DNA of 64,000 nucleotides from Trichodelitschia bisporula (taxonomy: Eukaryota; Ascomycota; Dothideomycetes; Phaeotrichales; Phaeotrichaceae): contig ML996694.1 in the NCBI GenBank assembly GCA_010356995.1, positions 1,171,931 to 1,235,930 of the forward strand. Reading direction: 5' to 3'. How positions within the stretch are numbered: position 1 is the first letter of the stretch; each line of letters begins with the position of its first letter. The translations under genes and the position numbers were made by a program. The notes below the pieces were generated by a model. The model saw only the letters and a program-made list of their open reading frames with translations. It was not told the origin of the DNA and did not search any database. Below, one piece after another: positions 46,972 through 57,170 of the stretch.

Positions 46972-47940
46972 ATGCACCCCCTCCTCCTCGCCCTCCTCCC
47001 CCTCGCCGCCGCCCTCGACAAACCAACCGGCTTCCCAACCGGCCCGCCCGGCGGCTTCCCCACCGCCTGGACCGGCGACCACGGCATGCCCGCCTGGGTG
47101 CCAAAAGACCACCCCTCCGCCCCGCCCGCCCCCGCTGCTGCCCCGGCTCCTCCCTCCGCTCCATCTCCAGCTCCTCCAGCGGGCCACCCGGTCCCCGCCC
47201 CTCCCGCTCCCACGCCGGCCTGCCCCAGTCAACCGTTTACGCCGCTGCTCATGCTCCATGGCCCGCCCACGCAGTGTCCGGGGGGCTTTCAGCAGGTGGG
47301 GCAGGGGGGGCAGAGTGGGTGTTGTCCGCTTGGAGCGAGTATTGCGCAGGTGCCGGGGGGTGGGTGGGGGTGTTGCGGTGGTTGTGGGGTTTGTTCCGGC
47401 GGGAGTGGGCTTGGAGGGACGCCGGATTGGCATTTGGATCAGGGGGGGAGTTTGGTGGTTGATGGGCTTGGGCAGTATCCTTTCGTGAACGGTGAGTGAG
47501 ACTGTGTGTGGGGGGGGGGGGGTGATGGGTGATGATGGGGCTAATGATGGACAGGTCAGCAAGGGATTACGTTTACGCCGACGAGCACGAGTGTGTCTTG
47601 TGGAGCTGCGTATAACGGGCAGCAAAACGTGCAAGGCTGCAACACGATTCTCTTCGGGCCGAACGGGCAAGTCGCCACCGTTACCGACGCCGCGTACCTG
47701 GGTGCTGCGGGTGTGAACGGGGTGGGTGGGTATGGTGCCGGGCCTGTCACGTTTTATGGTACGAGTACGAGTGTCTTTTGTCAGACGTATGGCGCGCAGA
47801 CGAGTTGTACAACGCAGAGCTATATTGCGGCAACGAGTACGTGGTGGGGGGCTGCGGCGGCGGTTACGCCTGGTGTTGGGAGGGCGGCGGTGGGGGGGTT
47901 GGTTGCGGGGGTTTGGGCGGTGGGAGCGATGGTTTTGTAG
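46972..47940 (+). CDS. Small secreted Pro- and Cys-rich protein, GPI-type C-terminus
   Basis: Exons 46972-47491 and 47555-47940 with a 63-nt intron (GTGAGT...GGGCTAATGATGGACAG, including a G run) give 301 aa. MHPLLLALLPLAAALD is a signal peptide. A Pro/Ala-rich stretch follows, then a Cys cluster (GCCPLGASIAQVPGGGWGCC, CGGCGVC), a CNTILFGPNGQ segment, and a hydrophobic end VGGLVAGVWAVGAMVL that fits GPI attachment. Probably a wall or surface protein. Family not recognised; the Cys cluster resembles fungal lectin-like or hydrophobin-like surface proteins only loosely. Confidence 0.75.
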
Positions 47941-48587
47941 GTGGACTGCTGGGGAGGTGCCGGTAATGAGGATGAGGAGAGAGGAGGCATTTCAGGCGTT
48001 TCGGTTGTTGGAGAGCGGATCAATGGGCTTGCTTTGGGGCGTAATGTGTGATTGGGATGGAGGTAGTGTTTACTGGTGACGTATTAGTCTAGTGTTTGAG
48101 GAAATGCATCGATTAATGGCCTTATCAAAAATGCATGATAGTGTATACAATTTTCATGAGGCCAGCTCTGAGCGCCATCATTCTAGCTGTGCAATGGCAG
48201 CATTCGCTTGTGGGAAGTCCGCAGGATGATGCCGTGATGTGACGATGTCTCCCAAAGGCTACGCGAGAAAGTCATGGCTGCCAGGCCCGGGTATTTTTGC
48301 GCACAAGGGCGGCCACAATCTTTTCGAGTGGTGCTGGACCCCTGAACGCGTGTCGATCTTTATCGATAAGGAGCACGTGACGGGTTCTTGTGGTGGTGTC
48401 GGAGAGTTGACGCGGGCAAATCCTCCCAACCACCAAAGGCCAACTTCCCCAACTTCTCACCAACCTATCCTCACAGCTCTACTCTCTATTCCCAGTCATG
48501 CCAGAGCTTCAATAGTCTCCCCAGATTCACCAGAACACCCTATATACACCTACACGCCTTCAATCACAGGCACCCAGCCATTCCAAA
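47941..48587. other. Intergenic/promoter region
   Basis: Spacer between the GPI-type protein gene and the ING gene. No gene or clear element was seen. Confidence 0.4.
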
Positions 48588-50683
48588 ATGGCGGCCGCAG
48601 TCCCTAACCGGCGTCAATCGACCCGTCAAGTGCGCTCATCCACCACCAGACCACAAAACTACTATGCGCGTAACTTCTCCGGCCGAGCCGCCGGCAACTC
48701 TGACCCGCCGCCGCCCACCGCGCAGCCGGGCTTCTTCCCCGCCATCACACACTTCACCGACACCGTCGACGCGCTCCCCAAGGAGATGATCCGCCACACC
48801 TCCATGCTGAAGGAGGTCGAAGCCAAGCTGCACGCTCCCGACGCAGAGCTGCGTCGTCTCGCCAGCGCCATTGAGAAGCTGCCTCCCCCACCGCGCAACC
48901 ATGTACCCTTGCCTTCGACGAATTTCTCCATTCTCAGCGCTCACAATAGCTCACAGGGCAGTCGGGGTGGCTCGGTGGCTGGTGGGAATACACCGCTTCT
49001 GGGCGTGCCTGCAGGTGCTGAATCGGACGCCGATCGCGAGCGCATGCACTTGTTCTACCAGCTCAACTTCAATATCCACATGATGGGGCCTATACTCGAC
49101 GAGAAGGTGGCCGTCCTGTCAACGGCGAGCCAGACGCTGGCTCGCCAGATGCTACGCCTCGAGAGCTCGTACCGCCACGTCCCCGACGAGGTCAGCGAGG
49201 AGGCACGCCTCGGCAGCCGCACGCACTGGGCCTACATCACGGACAAGGAGACGAAAAAGACAGACGCGACGCGCGAGCGCGAGCGTAATCGCCGCGACGT
49301 GGCGGGCGCGAACAATCTGGCAGCAGCGGCAGCAGCCGTGCACGAGGGTGATTTGGCAGCCGCGCGCAGCGAGGCGCGCCGCGAGGCAATGAAGAAGGGC
49401 CGCAATCATCACGCTGACTCGGACTTTGACGATCGCCCTGCGCGCAAATCGCACGCGAAAAAGAGGGCCCCGGAGCCGGACCCGAAGGCAGTGGGTCTGG
49501 GCATCGCGACGGCTGCTCCGAATAAGCGCCGTAAGACGGCTGCTACGCCGGCGGAAAAGGCTACGCCCGTTCAGCGCGCTGTTGCGAGTCCGCGTGCCAC
49601 TCCCGCCGCTGAGCCGAAGAAGCGCGCGAAGCCGAATCCGGCGCCAGCGAAGAAACGGTATGTGGCACTGGGTCTTGGTGGTCTAGCTAACAATTGCAGC
49701 GCACAAGCCGCCGGCCTGGGTTCACCACACCTGGCCTCGTCCCCAGTTGTTGGGCCCTTCGTTCCGAAGGACTTACCTGCCCCGCCTTCTCGCCCGGGCA
49801 CGAGCCGCGGCCGCCAGAACTCGGCGGCTAATTCTACACATTCGGCTCCGCGGCCCTCGTCCGCTGCGTCGAACAAGCCGCTTCCGGCACCTATCCAGGC
49901 GCCCGAGGCTGCGGTGCAGGCCCCGCCCGCGCCGGCTGTCGTCGAGGCGTTGCCTGAGACGGTGGCTGCGAATCCGCCCGAGCCGGCGCCGCTGAAGGAG
50001 GAACCGGACCCTGCGCCCCCGGAGGTGGATACCCCGATGCCGGATGCCTCTGTTACGACTACGACTACGATCACGACGACGGCGCGGCCGAGTCGTGGGT
50101 CTAAGACTGCGACGCCTATCTCGGCGTCGTTTCCGGACTTGCCTTCGGGCCGGGGCAGGGGCGCGAGGGGGAGTGGGTCGAATGGGGGGAGTCATGCTAG
50201 TAGTGAGGCGGAGCAGAAGAGGGAGAAGAGGGAGAGGGGGAAGAGGAATGGGAGTCATGCTGCTGCTGCTGTGGCTGCTGCTGTGGCGGTGGAGAAGGAA
50301 GAGGTGGTTGTTGAGCCGGCGGTTGAGGCGGAGGTTGTGCCGAGTGCTGAGACTGCGCCACCGGTTGCGGCGGCGGAGGAGGGCGAGGAGGGCGAGATTG
50401 ACGAGGGGGAGATCGACGAGGGAGAGGGGAATGAGCCGAGGTATTGCTATTGCAATGACGTGAGCTATGGGGAGATGGTGGCGTGCGATAATGATGGGTG
50501 TAAGGGGGAGTGGTTCCATCTTCAGTGCGCGGGGTTGACGAAAGCGCCGGCTAAGGACTGTGAGTTTTTCGTAATGGGTATTGGGGGGTGTTTTGCTAAC
50601 TGGGTGCAGCCAAGTGGTATTGCAATGATTGTAAGGGGGCGGTCAAGGAGAGGAAGACGAGGCCGGGGAGTCGGAGGGAGTAG
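48588..50683 (+). CDS. ING-family chromatin protein with C-terminal PHD finger
   Basis: Subunit type of histone acetyltransferase or deacetylase complexes (Pho23/Yng-like) that reads H3K4me3. Exons 48588-49657, 49700-50559 and 50610-50683 give 667 aa. The 42-nt and 50-nt introns have CTAAC branch points. The 42-nt intron is a multiple of three and is easily missed. The ING N-terminal domain spans about 45-215 ([40 protein letters not shown]). A long basic/Ala/Pro-rich linker with NKRRKT follows. The PHD finger at about 603-655 reads [30 protein letters not shown] and, across the last intron, KWYCNDCK. Without that splice the last Cys pair is lost. Long linker suggests Pho23 rather than Yng1/Yng2, by inference. 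Confidence 0.92.
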
Positions 50684-51330
50684 GGGGTGGGGGGGTTAAG
50701 GGTGGGCGGTGTTATGGGTTGGGTTTCGGGGTGGGTATGTTTGAGATTATGGCTGAATGTGCCACGGATGTCGGCGTTCGGGTATGGGTGTGTAATTCTA
50801 GCGGGGACCAATGCTAGCTTCTCTTTCGTTGACATGAAGCCCAGTGTCTTTATAGGACCGTGCATGGCGAGGCTGAGGACAGCAGACGAGGCTGTGTACT
50901 GAGGGACGGTGGACGACAGCCGCGCACGTGGTCTACTGTGGACGGGAGACGATGCTGAGAGCTGAGGGATGGTGGACGGTGGGCGGCAGCCGCGCTCTTG
51001 GTCTACTGGTACGTTATTTTTCTACAGCGGAGAGCCTTGCGAGAGGAAGCCAGGCTGACGGTGGGAATCTAACTTGGTCCATTGCTCTCTTCCGGCCTTT
51101 ATAGGCTCAAGCATCACCATCCGAGGACGCAGCTCGCAGACGAAGGCCAATCACCAATCACCTCGAGAACCAACGGGTGGGGATGTGATACTGTTGACAT
51201 TGCTTCGCCCCATGGCGTTGCTCACCGCCCACACTTCCTCTGAAATCCTCAGGCCATCTCGATTCAGCACATACGTCCAACTCTACATCCATCCACCCCC
51301 CCATTCCACCGACCCCCCTCCCTCCACCTT
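50684..51330. other. Intergenic region with a two-copy repeat
   Basis: Convergent spacer between the ING gene and the cyclase gene. GAGGGAYGGTGGACG...CAGCCGCGC...TGGTCTACTG occurs at 50901-50939 and again at 50964-51008. The rest shows nothing recognisable. Confidence 0.5.
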
Positions 51331-52532
51331 CTAAAACACCGCCAACGCATTCGGCGGACTCGCCACCCCCCCCTTCGTATTCAACGGCGAACTAGTAACC
51401 AAAAACGTCCACCTTCCATGCTCCTCACACATCCGACTCAGGCCTTCGAGGTCCCACATCTCCCCCATCGGCATCCCCCACCCCGTCAGCAGGTAATCAT
51501 GCATGCACCACCCGCCCTCCGGCGGCCACGCCTCGAACCCCATGTTATCCCCTGCGACCGCCGCGATTCGGGAATCCCACAGCCAGGAGAGCGTTTCCTC
51601 GTTACCCCGTACGCCGGCCCAGGTTTTTCCGTCGCGGTTGGCGGCGATGCGTTCGGTGGCGGTGTGCGTGTCGCACCACGCCACAAATCCCGTCCGCACG
51701 AGCAGAATATCGCCTGGCTGGAAGGTTATCCCGCAGTCCTTGGCGATGGCCTGGATGTCGGACAAAGTGATCCCGTGCGCGGATATCGGCGTGTAGTCGA
51801 TGCCGTGCTTTGCGGCGTGGCGCGCGTAGTCGATGAGCACGCCCCGGCCTACGATCCCGCCGCGCGTGTTCCATTCTGGTTATTATGAGTGGGAGGAGGG
51901 GAGGAGGGGGAGGAGGGACGAACTGTCGATCCCGAGACGCGTCCCAGAGGCGAGCATGTCGTCGGCGTGCAGGCCGTTGTAGAAGAACCCCGTCTTGCTG
52001 TGCGCCCAGTGGCCTGGGCCGTTAGCCTGCGAGATCCTTCACCGGATGGGAGACGCACGGAGACCGTCCCACTGGCTCCCTACTGACATTAGCACCGCAC
52101 TTCGGGGGAGGAGGGGGGGGGGGGCACGACATACCGCTCTGCGTATTCACCGTAATCTCATCGTCGAAGATATACCCCTCGCTCTTCCCCTCCTTGCGCC
52201 AATCAATGATGGTGTGTTTGAGCGGTGTGCGGCCGGCGATGGTTTCGGCGAGTTTCTCGAGGCCCCAGTTTAGGGACACGGAGCGCCCGGTTTGGATTTC
52301 GCGGCCTGCCTGGGCGACGATGGGTGGGGTGAGGAGGTTGAGGGTGCCGAGTTCGTCTTTTGTTCCGTCGGGGGAGTCGAACAGACCCCAGGCTGTGCCG
52401 TGGCTGTGGAGAGTGGTTAGGAGGGAGGGGGAAATGGGGGAAGGGGGGGAGGGGATGGAGGGGGGCGTACGGCATGCCTTTTACAGGCCGGAGGTCTTTC
52501 CAGAGGGGAAGGGTGGTGTGGTCTGTTAGCAT
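51331..52532 (-). CDS. Cyclase-family (kynurenine formamidase-like) metal hydrolase
   Basis: Putative cyclase family (PF04199-like). Five exons: 52532-52471, 52403-52135, 52079-52059, 52013-51924 and 51875-51331, giving 328 aa. Introns are 67, 55, 45 and 48 nt. The 21-nt third exon is required to make NTQSGSQWDGLRHWAHSKTG, the conserved family segment; skipping it breaks that motif but not the frame. Other landmarks: HGTAWGLFDSPDGTKDELGT, FYNGLHADDMLASG, GGIVGRGVLIDYARH, QPGDILLVRTGFVAW and AVAGDNMGFEAWPP. Cytosolic, no signal peptide. Substrate unknown; fungal members of this group are mostly uncharacterised. Co-oriented with the AtuA-like gene 420 bp upstream. Confidence 0.88.
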
Positions 52533-52952
52533 GATGAGGGAATAGGATGATGATGGAGGGAAATGGAGGGGGAAAGGGGCTCCCTTATATCCCCCTTCGT
52601 TCGGGAGTGCTTTTCCCTGAGACCTTGGAGGACGGGTGACCTGTTGCAAGGCTTCCACGCGCGGATGGAAGGCGCTAGGTATGTACCCCACATCATCGCG
52701 AGACTTGGCTTATGGTGTTGAGTGCGGAGGTGGGAAGATGGAAGGCGCTTATCCGGACGTCATTCCGGGGTCAGGCATGCGAGATGCCGCGTTATCCACT
52801 TCACGGGGTAGTAGAATATGAATGGAGAAGTGCGAGCAGAGGAGGATCAAGACATGCGAGATGCCCCCTTTATCCCCTGAACGGGCGTGGTGGAGCACAA
52901 GCAGAGCAAGATCAAGCGCCAACCATCAATTCGTCAAATCACTACGAACTAT
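52533..52952. repeat. Short intergenic spacer with duplicated motifs
   Basis: Between the start of the cyclase gene and the stop of the AtuA-like gene. ATGGAAGGCGCT appears near 52666 and 52738, and CATGCGAGATGCC appears near 52776 and 52853, suggesting diverged duplications in the promoter. Confidence 0.5.
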
Positions 52953-54895
52953 CTACAACAAACCCCGCTCAACAAACTTAACAGGAATATCCACCGTCTT
53001 CGCACGGAGGTACTCGCAAGTCTGCTTGCCCAAGCAATCATAATCGCGGCTCGAGTCATACGTCCCCTCAAGATAATCATGCAGCAAGAAATGCACAGCC
53101 CGAATATGCGGCATCTCAAACCGATCAATCGGCTTCCCCTTATCCTCCTCCGGGCCCAGCAACTCCCGGATCTTCTCAACCGTTAGCAGACTCCGCAGCC
53201 ACTCCCACTCGTCGTCCGCGCGCGCGAAAAGGCCCACGTTACAGTCCGACGCCTTGTCGCCCGACCGGCCCAGCACGATCCGTCCGAGCGGCAGCCGCGT
53301 CGTCGGGCCGAAGCTCGCGAGGTCGACGGGCGAGCTGGTCTCGTAGCTGTTCTGGCGGCGGGGGTAAGTCTTGAACTCCGGCGCCAGGGGGACCTCGATC
53401 ACGGGCTTCGGGGCGTCCCACAGCAGATGCACCTTCTGATGGACCTCCGACTGCGGCAGCAGCGCGACGTGGTACTCGTAGTACGGCTTGCCCTCGGCCT
53501 GGCGGAAATCGTTCCCGAGCGAAGCACCCGGCGCGGACTGCAGGAAGGTGCACATGCTCTTGCGGAAGAAGCCGTTCGGGTTGCGCATGTTGAGCAGCTC
53601 GCGGTCGCGCGACTGGGCGAAGATGCGGAAGTCGACGGTAGCGACTTGTTTGTTGCGGGCGTCGATGACGGAGGTGCCGGTTTGTTGGAATTTGAGGTGC
53701 GTGAATTTCTTGAGCAGCTCCGGGCCGAGTTCGTAGCGGACTTGGTCTTCGGTCCACTTGCACTTTTCTTCGATGTCCAGACCGGCGAGGTACACGTGGT
53801 ACTCGGCCTGGAAGCCGGCGATGGCGGTGATGCCGACCTTGGTGGTGGGCGGCGGGGGGAGGCCCTTCACGCCGGATATCTTGACTTGGTCGACGCCCAG
53901 CTGCTCGAACTTGATGTTCGAGAGGTCGGCCGTGACGTCGCAGTTGTAGTACAGCGGGCCCTGGATTTCGTACAGCAGCTGCGAGGTCACAGACGCAACG
54001 CTGATTTCGCCGCCCGTGTTGCGCTCCTTCTCCATGATGGCGTGGCCCTGGTGGTCGATCGCTGCGATCGGAAAGCCGATGTTGATGTGCTTGCCCGCGG
54101 CGAGGAGGGACTTGAAGTTTGCGCTGTAGCCGCCGCAGACGTACGAGGAGCACTCGAGGAGATGGCCGATGACGAGGGAGCCGGCGAGCTCGTCGAACTG
54201 GTCGTTGCGCCATTGATGCCACCAGCTGGAGGGGGGTGTTAACTCGGGACTGAAAAGCGGGTAAGAAGGGGGGAGACTCACGCGGCAGCACCGATGATGG
54301 GCGAAGCGTCCGACACGCGGCCGCAAATGACAATGTCGGCACCCTCAGTCAGGGCGCGCGCAATCCCAAGACCACCGAGGTAGCACTGCGCGCAGACGGG
54401 ATCAAGCCCCCACTCCTGAATCGTCTTCTCATCCATCAGCGAAGCAAAGCTCTCCCCCTTCTCCAGCAGCGCCTTAACCGAGCCCGTAACCTCATCGCCC
54501 TCAATCCACGCCACCTTCAAACTATGCCCGCGCGCCTTCACCGCCTTCTGCACCAACTTCGCCAACAACTCGGTATCACTCGCGCCCGCATTAACAGCCA
54601 GCTTGATCCCGCGGCGCGCAAGGTCGTCAATCGCCGGTTCAAAGCAGTCCATGAAGTTCTCGGCGAAGCTGGCGTTCGCGACCTGCTCCTCGAAGGTCAG
54701 CGGCTTGTCGCCCAGCTCGCGCTTCTTCAGCTCCTTGCGCGAGCCGTGCACGGTCATGGTCATTTCCGACAGCCAGTCGCCGACGATGACGTCGACGTCT
54801 TCGTTGGCGGCGAGGGAGGCGATGGCGCGGACGCGGTCTGAGAAGCCGCCGCTGGCGCCGCCGACGCGGACGGGACGGCGGGGTGTTACCGCCAT
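52953..54895 (-). CDS. AtuA family protein (DUF1446), acyclic terpene utilisation type
   Basis: Homologues include AtuA of the bacterial citronellol/geraniol pathway; the biochemical role is not settled, and fungal members may act in acyl-carboxylate catabolism. Exons 54895-54282 and 54225-52953 with a 56-nt intron (GTGAGT...CTCCAG) give 628 aa. The start MAVTPRRPVRVGGASGGFSD fits the family better than an in-frame ATG at 55069. Key segments: DVDVIVGDWLSEMTM, AVNAGASDTELLAKL, GADIVICGRVSDASPIIGAA (immediately before the intron), ECSSYVCGGYSANF, GFPIAAIDHQGHAIMEK and ISGVKGLPPPPTTKVG. The C-terminal part with SGDKASDCNVGLFARADDEW is the companion small domain often fused in fungi. No targeting signal. 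Confidence 0.9.
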
Positions 54896-57170
54896 TGTGG
54901 TGTTGGGTGGGTGGGTTGGTAGTGGTTGAGGGAAAAGCTGAGATCGGACTGAAGACGGGGCCAGAGGTAAGGGGACGAGAGTGTTGAGGAGGTAAAGGAG
55001 TAAACGAACTGAGCGCGGAGAGACCTGATATATCACCTTTTTTGTGTACCACCCCTCGGGGGACCACACCCGCCATCACCCCTCCCCGCGCCGTTTACCC
55101 CACCATCGCCTCGCCGCAGCCCCACCAAAGTCGTCTGCAGGCTCGCCCCTCACGCCGCTACCAGAGGCCCAAGACACAAGGCTCACCTACCGCGCAAGCT
55201 TCATCCGCATAGTCCGCGTAGTCTCGCGAACGATTTCCGGCCAGCAACGCGTCTCCTAACACGCTACGTGAGCATCAGGGTCCCCTTACCCCACCACCAC
55301 CCCACCATAGCCTCTCCAAACTTTCAGCGCCAACCAAGCGTGGTGGCTGCCATCCCAGTCCGGACATGCATATCCGCTCTGGAGAACGGTTCGCGACGTG
55401 GTCGCGGCGGCCAATCAGCGCGAGGCGCGGGGCGGAATTTGCGGGGTGGGACCGGGGGTGAAGAGCCGGGGGGTGGATGGGGCTGGGCAAGGCTGAGGGT
55501 TCAAAGTCTCGAATGTGGGGGACATTTGGGAAAGATGGAGAGCGGGGATGGCGAATTTGAGCATGTACTCTATGATAGACGGGAGAAATGTTGTTCTACC
55601 GATCTGAGCGGACAGTACGAGTACTCTTTCCAGCCGTCGCCCGTCGTCGTCGACAGCATCCCCGGAACCGCTCATCCCGCCCATACTTCAAAACCGTTCC
55701 TATGACGCGCCCCCGCCGCCCCTATGCGGATCAATCGGCGCCTCAAGCGGCGGGTGGCTGCATATCGCGCCGGAATGCGGGGGGGAGGGGAAGGGTCAGG
55801 AGCACGTCCGGGGCTTCATGCAGCGCCTACGGTACCACAATCGGTAAGCAAACGTCCGCTAGGGTCGGGAACAGATTCCCGCGGACGATATGTTCCGATT
55901 CCGGTGAGATATACATATGGCACAGGACCCCTCGACATCCCCTGATATGCCGTGTAGCCGTCGCAAACGCAGGGCAGCTTGCTGCGCCTCCTGTAGGCTT
56001 CTGGACTTTGCAGTCTGAGGATGATGTCGGGCCTTGGGTTAACCTTCCGCACAGCCGGGCTATCCGATTTCCGGCTCGGCGCTCCGCAGAGGAATATTCG
56101 ACATGGACTCCTGCAACCACACGGCAACCCGGCACACGTCGCTCCCCGCGACGAGCCACACCTACATGAGATGCGTGATGACGACGTGCTCCTGACATCC
56201 AGGTCAGGGGAAGACAGGCTGTGCGCGGTCCTGGGGTAAGGTCCTGTGAGAGTTCTGCGAGGAATAGAGCTTCCGGGAGGGTTAGTCCTGCTGTTAGCCC
56301 ATGAATAGTCTTTGGCGGCGACGCACACCTTGGATTCGTGTTGCTCGAGGCTGGAAAGGCCGGAAGATAGCTTTGAACCCGGTGGGATTGACGGCATTAG
56401 CCTGGCTGGGCGGCTCGCAAGACGCTCCGCTGGGGGAAATTCGCATACCGGAAGGCTTATATTGCCAGGCTTACTTCCCCTCTCAGCCTCATCGTGCACG
56501 GCCCTAGTTCTAGAAAGCAGAGACCATCAGATCACAGCGCCTCATATCAGTAACAAATGTAGCTGGCATTGATCCGATTTCCTGGGACATGTTAACGGGA
56601 GTGAGGCTCTTCACTGGCAACAGGTGGCTGTAAAAGTTGAAGATTGGAGTAGAATAAAGACTACGAAATGAACAGAGTCAAGAGGTTCACCAGATAGCAG
56701 GAGGCTCACCAAAATAGATACACAGTGTCCCCAGATACCCCTTACCTCAGCTATGAGCATATTACACCATGTCCCTTCCCCAGGTAGATAGATACTTGGG
56801 AGGTCATCGCATGTATTATCACAGCTCTACCGCTCCCTCTCACTTCACTTCTCTTCTCTTCGTCTTTTAAATCAACTTTAACTTTGTAATCGTTGCTCTA
56901 TACGTGCTTATGCTGTGCTTCATTAAACAGTCACTTTAACGGCCAATTCGAACAAAGACCAGTTAAACGACCACAGCAACGACACCATAGTTGTCAAGTA
57001 CGAGAGAGGCATAGAGATGTAACCATTCACATCATCTATCATAAGCCGTGACATCATAAGAAGGAGACCCATGACAAAGGAGAAAAAAAAAGACACACCG
57101 AAACACCTCGCCATCCCACGCGCCATGCCCATGAACACCACAAACACAAATGCAACAACCACCCCACACC
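54896..57170. other. Intergenic region
   Basis: Promoter of the AtuA-like gene on the left and the 3' flank of the GBD-domain gene on the right. Overlapping ORFs around 55588-56499 on both strands have no recognised features and no consistent splice sites. Confidence 0.4.

Noticed and set aside
48272-48463. Short ORFs before the ING gene
   Set aside because: No conserved features; probably promoter/leader sequence.
51418-51888. 156-codon plus-strand ORF
   Set aside because: Antisense of the cyclase gene's last exon.
53427-54242. 271-codon plus-strand ORF
   Set aside because: Antisense of the well-supported AtuA-like gene.
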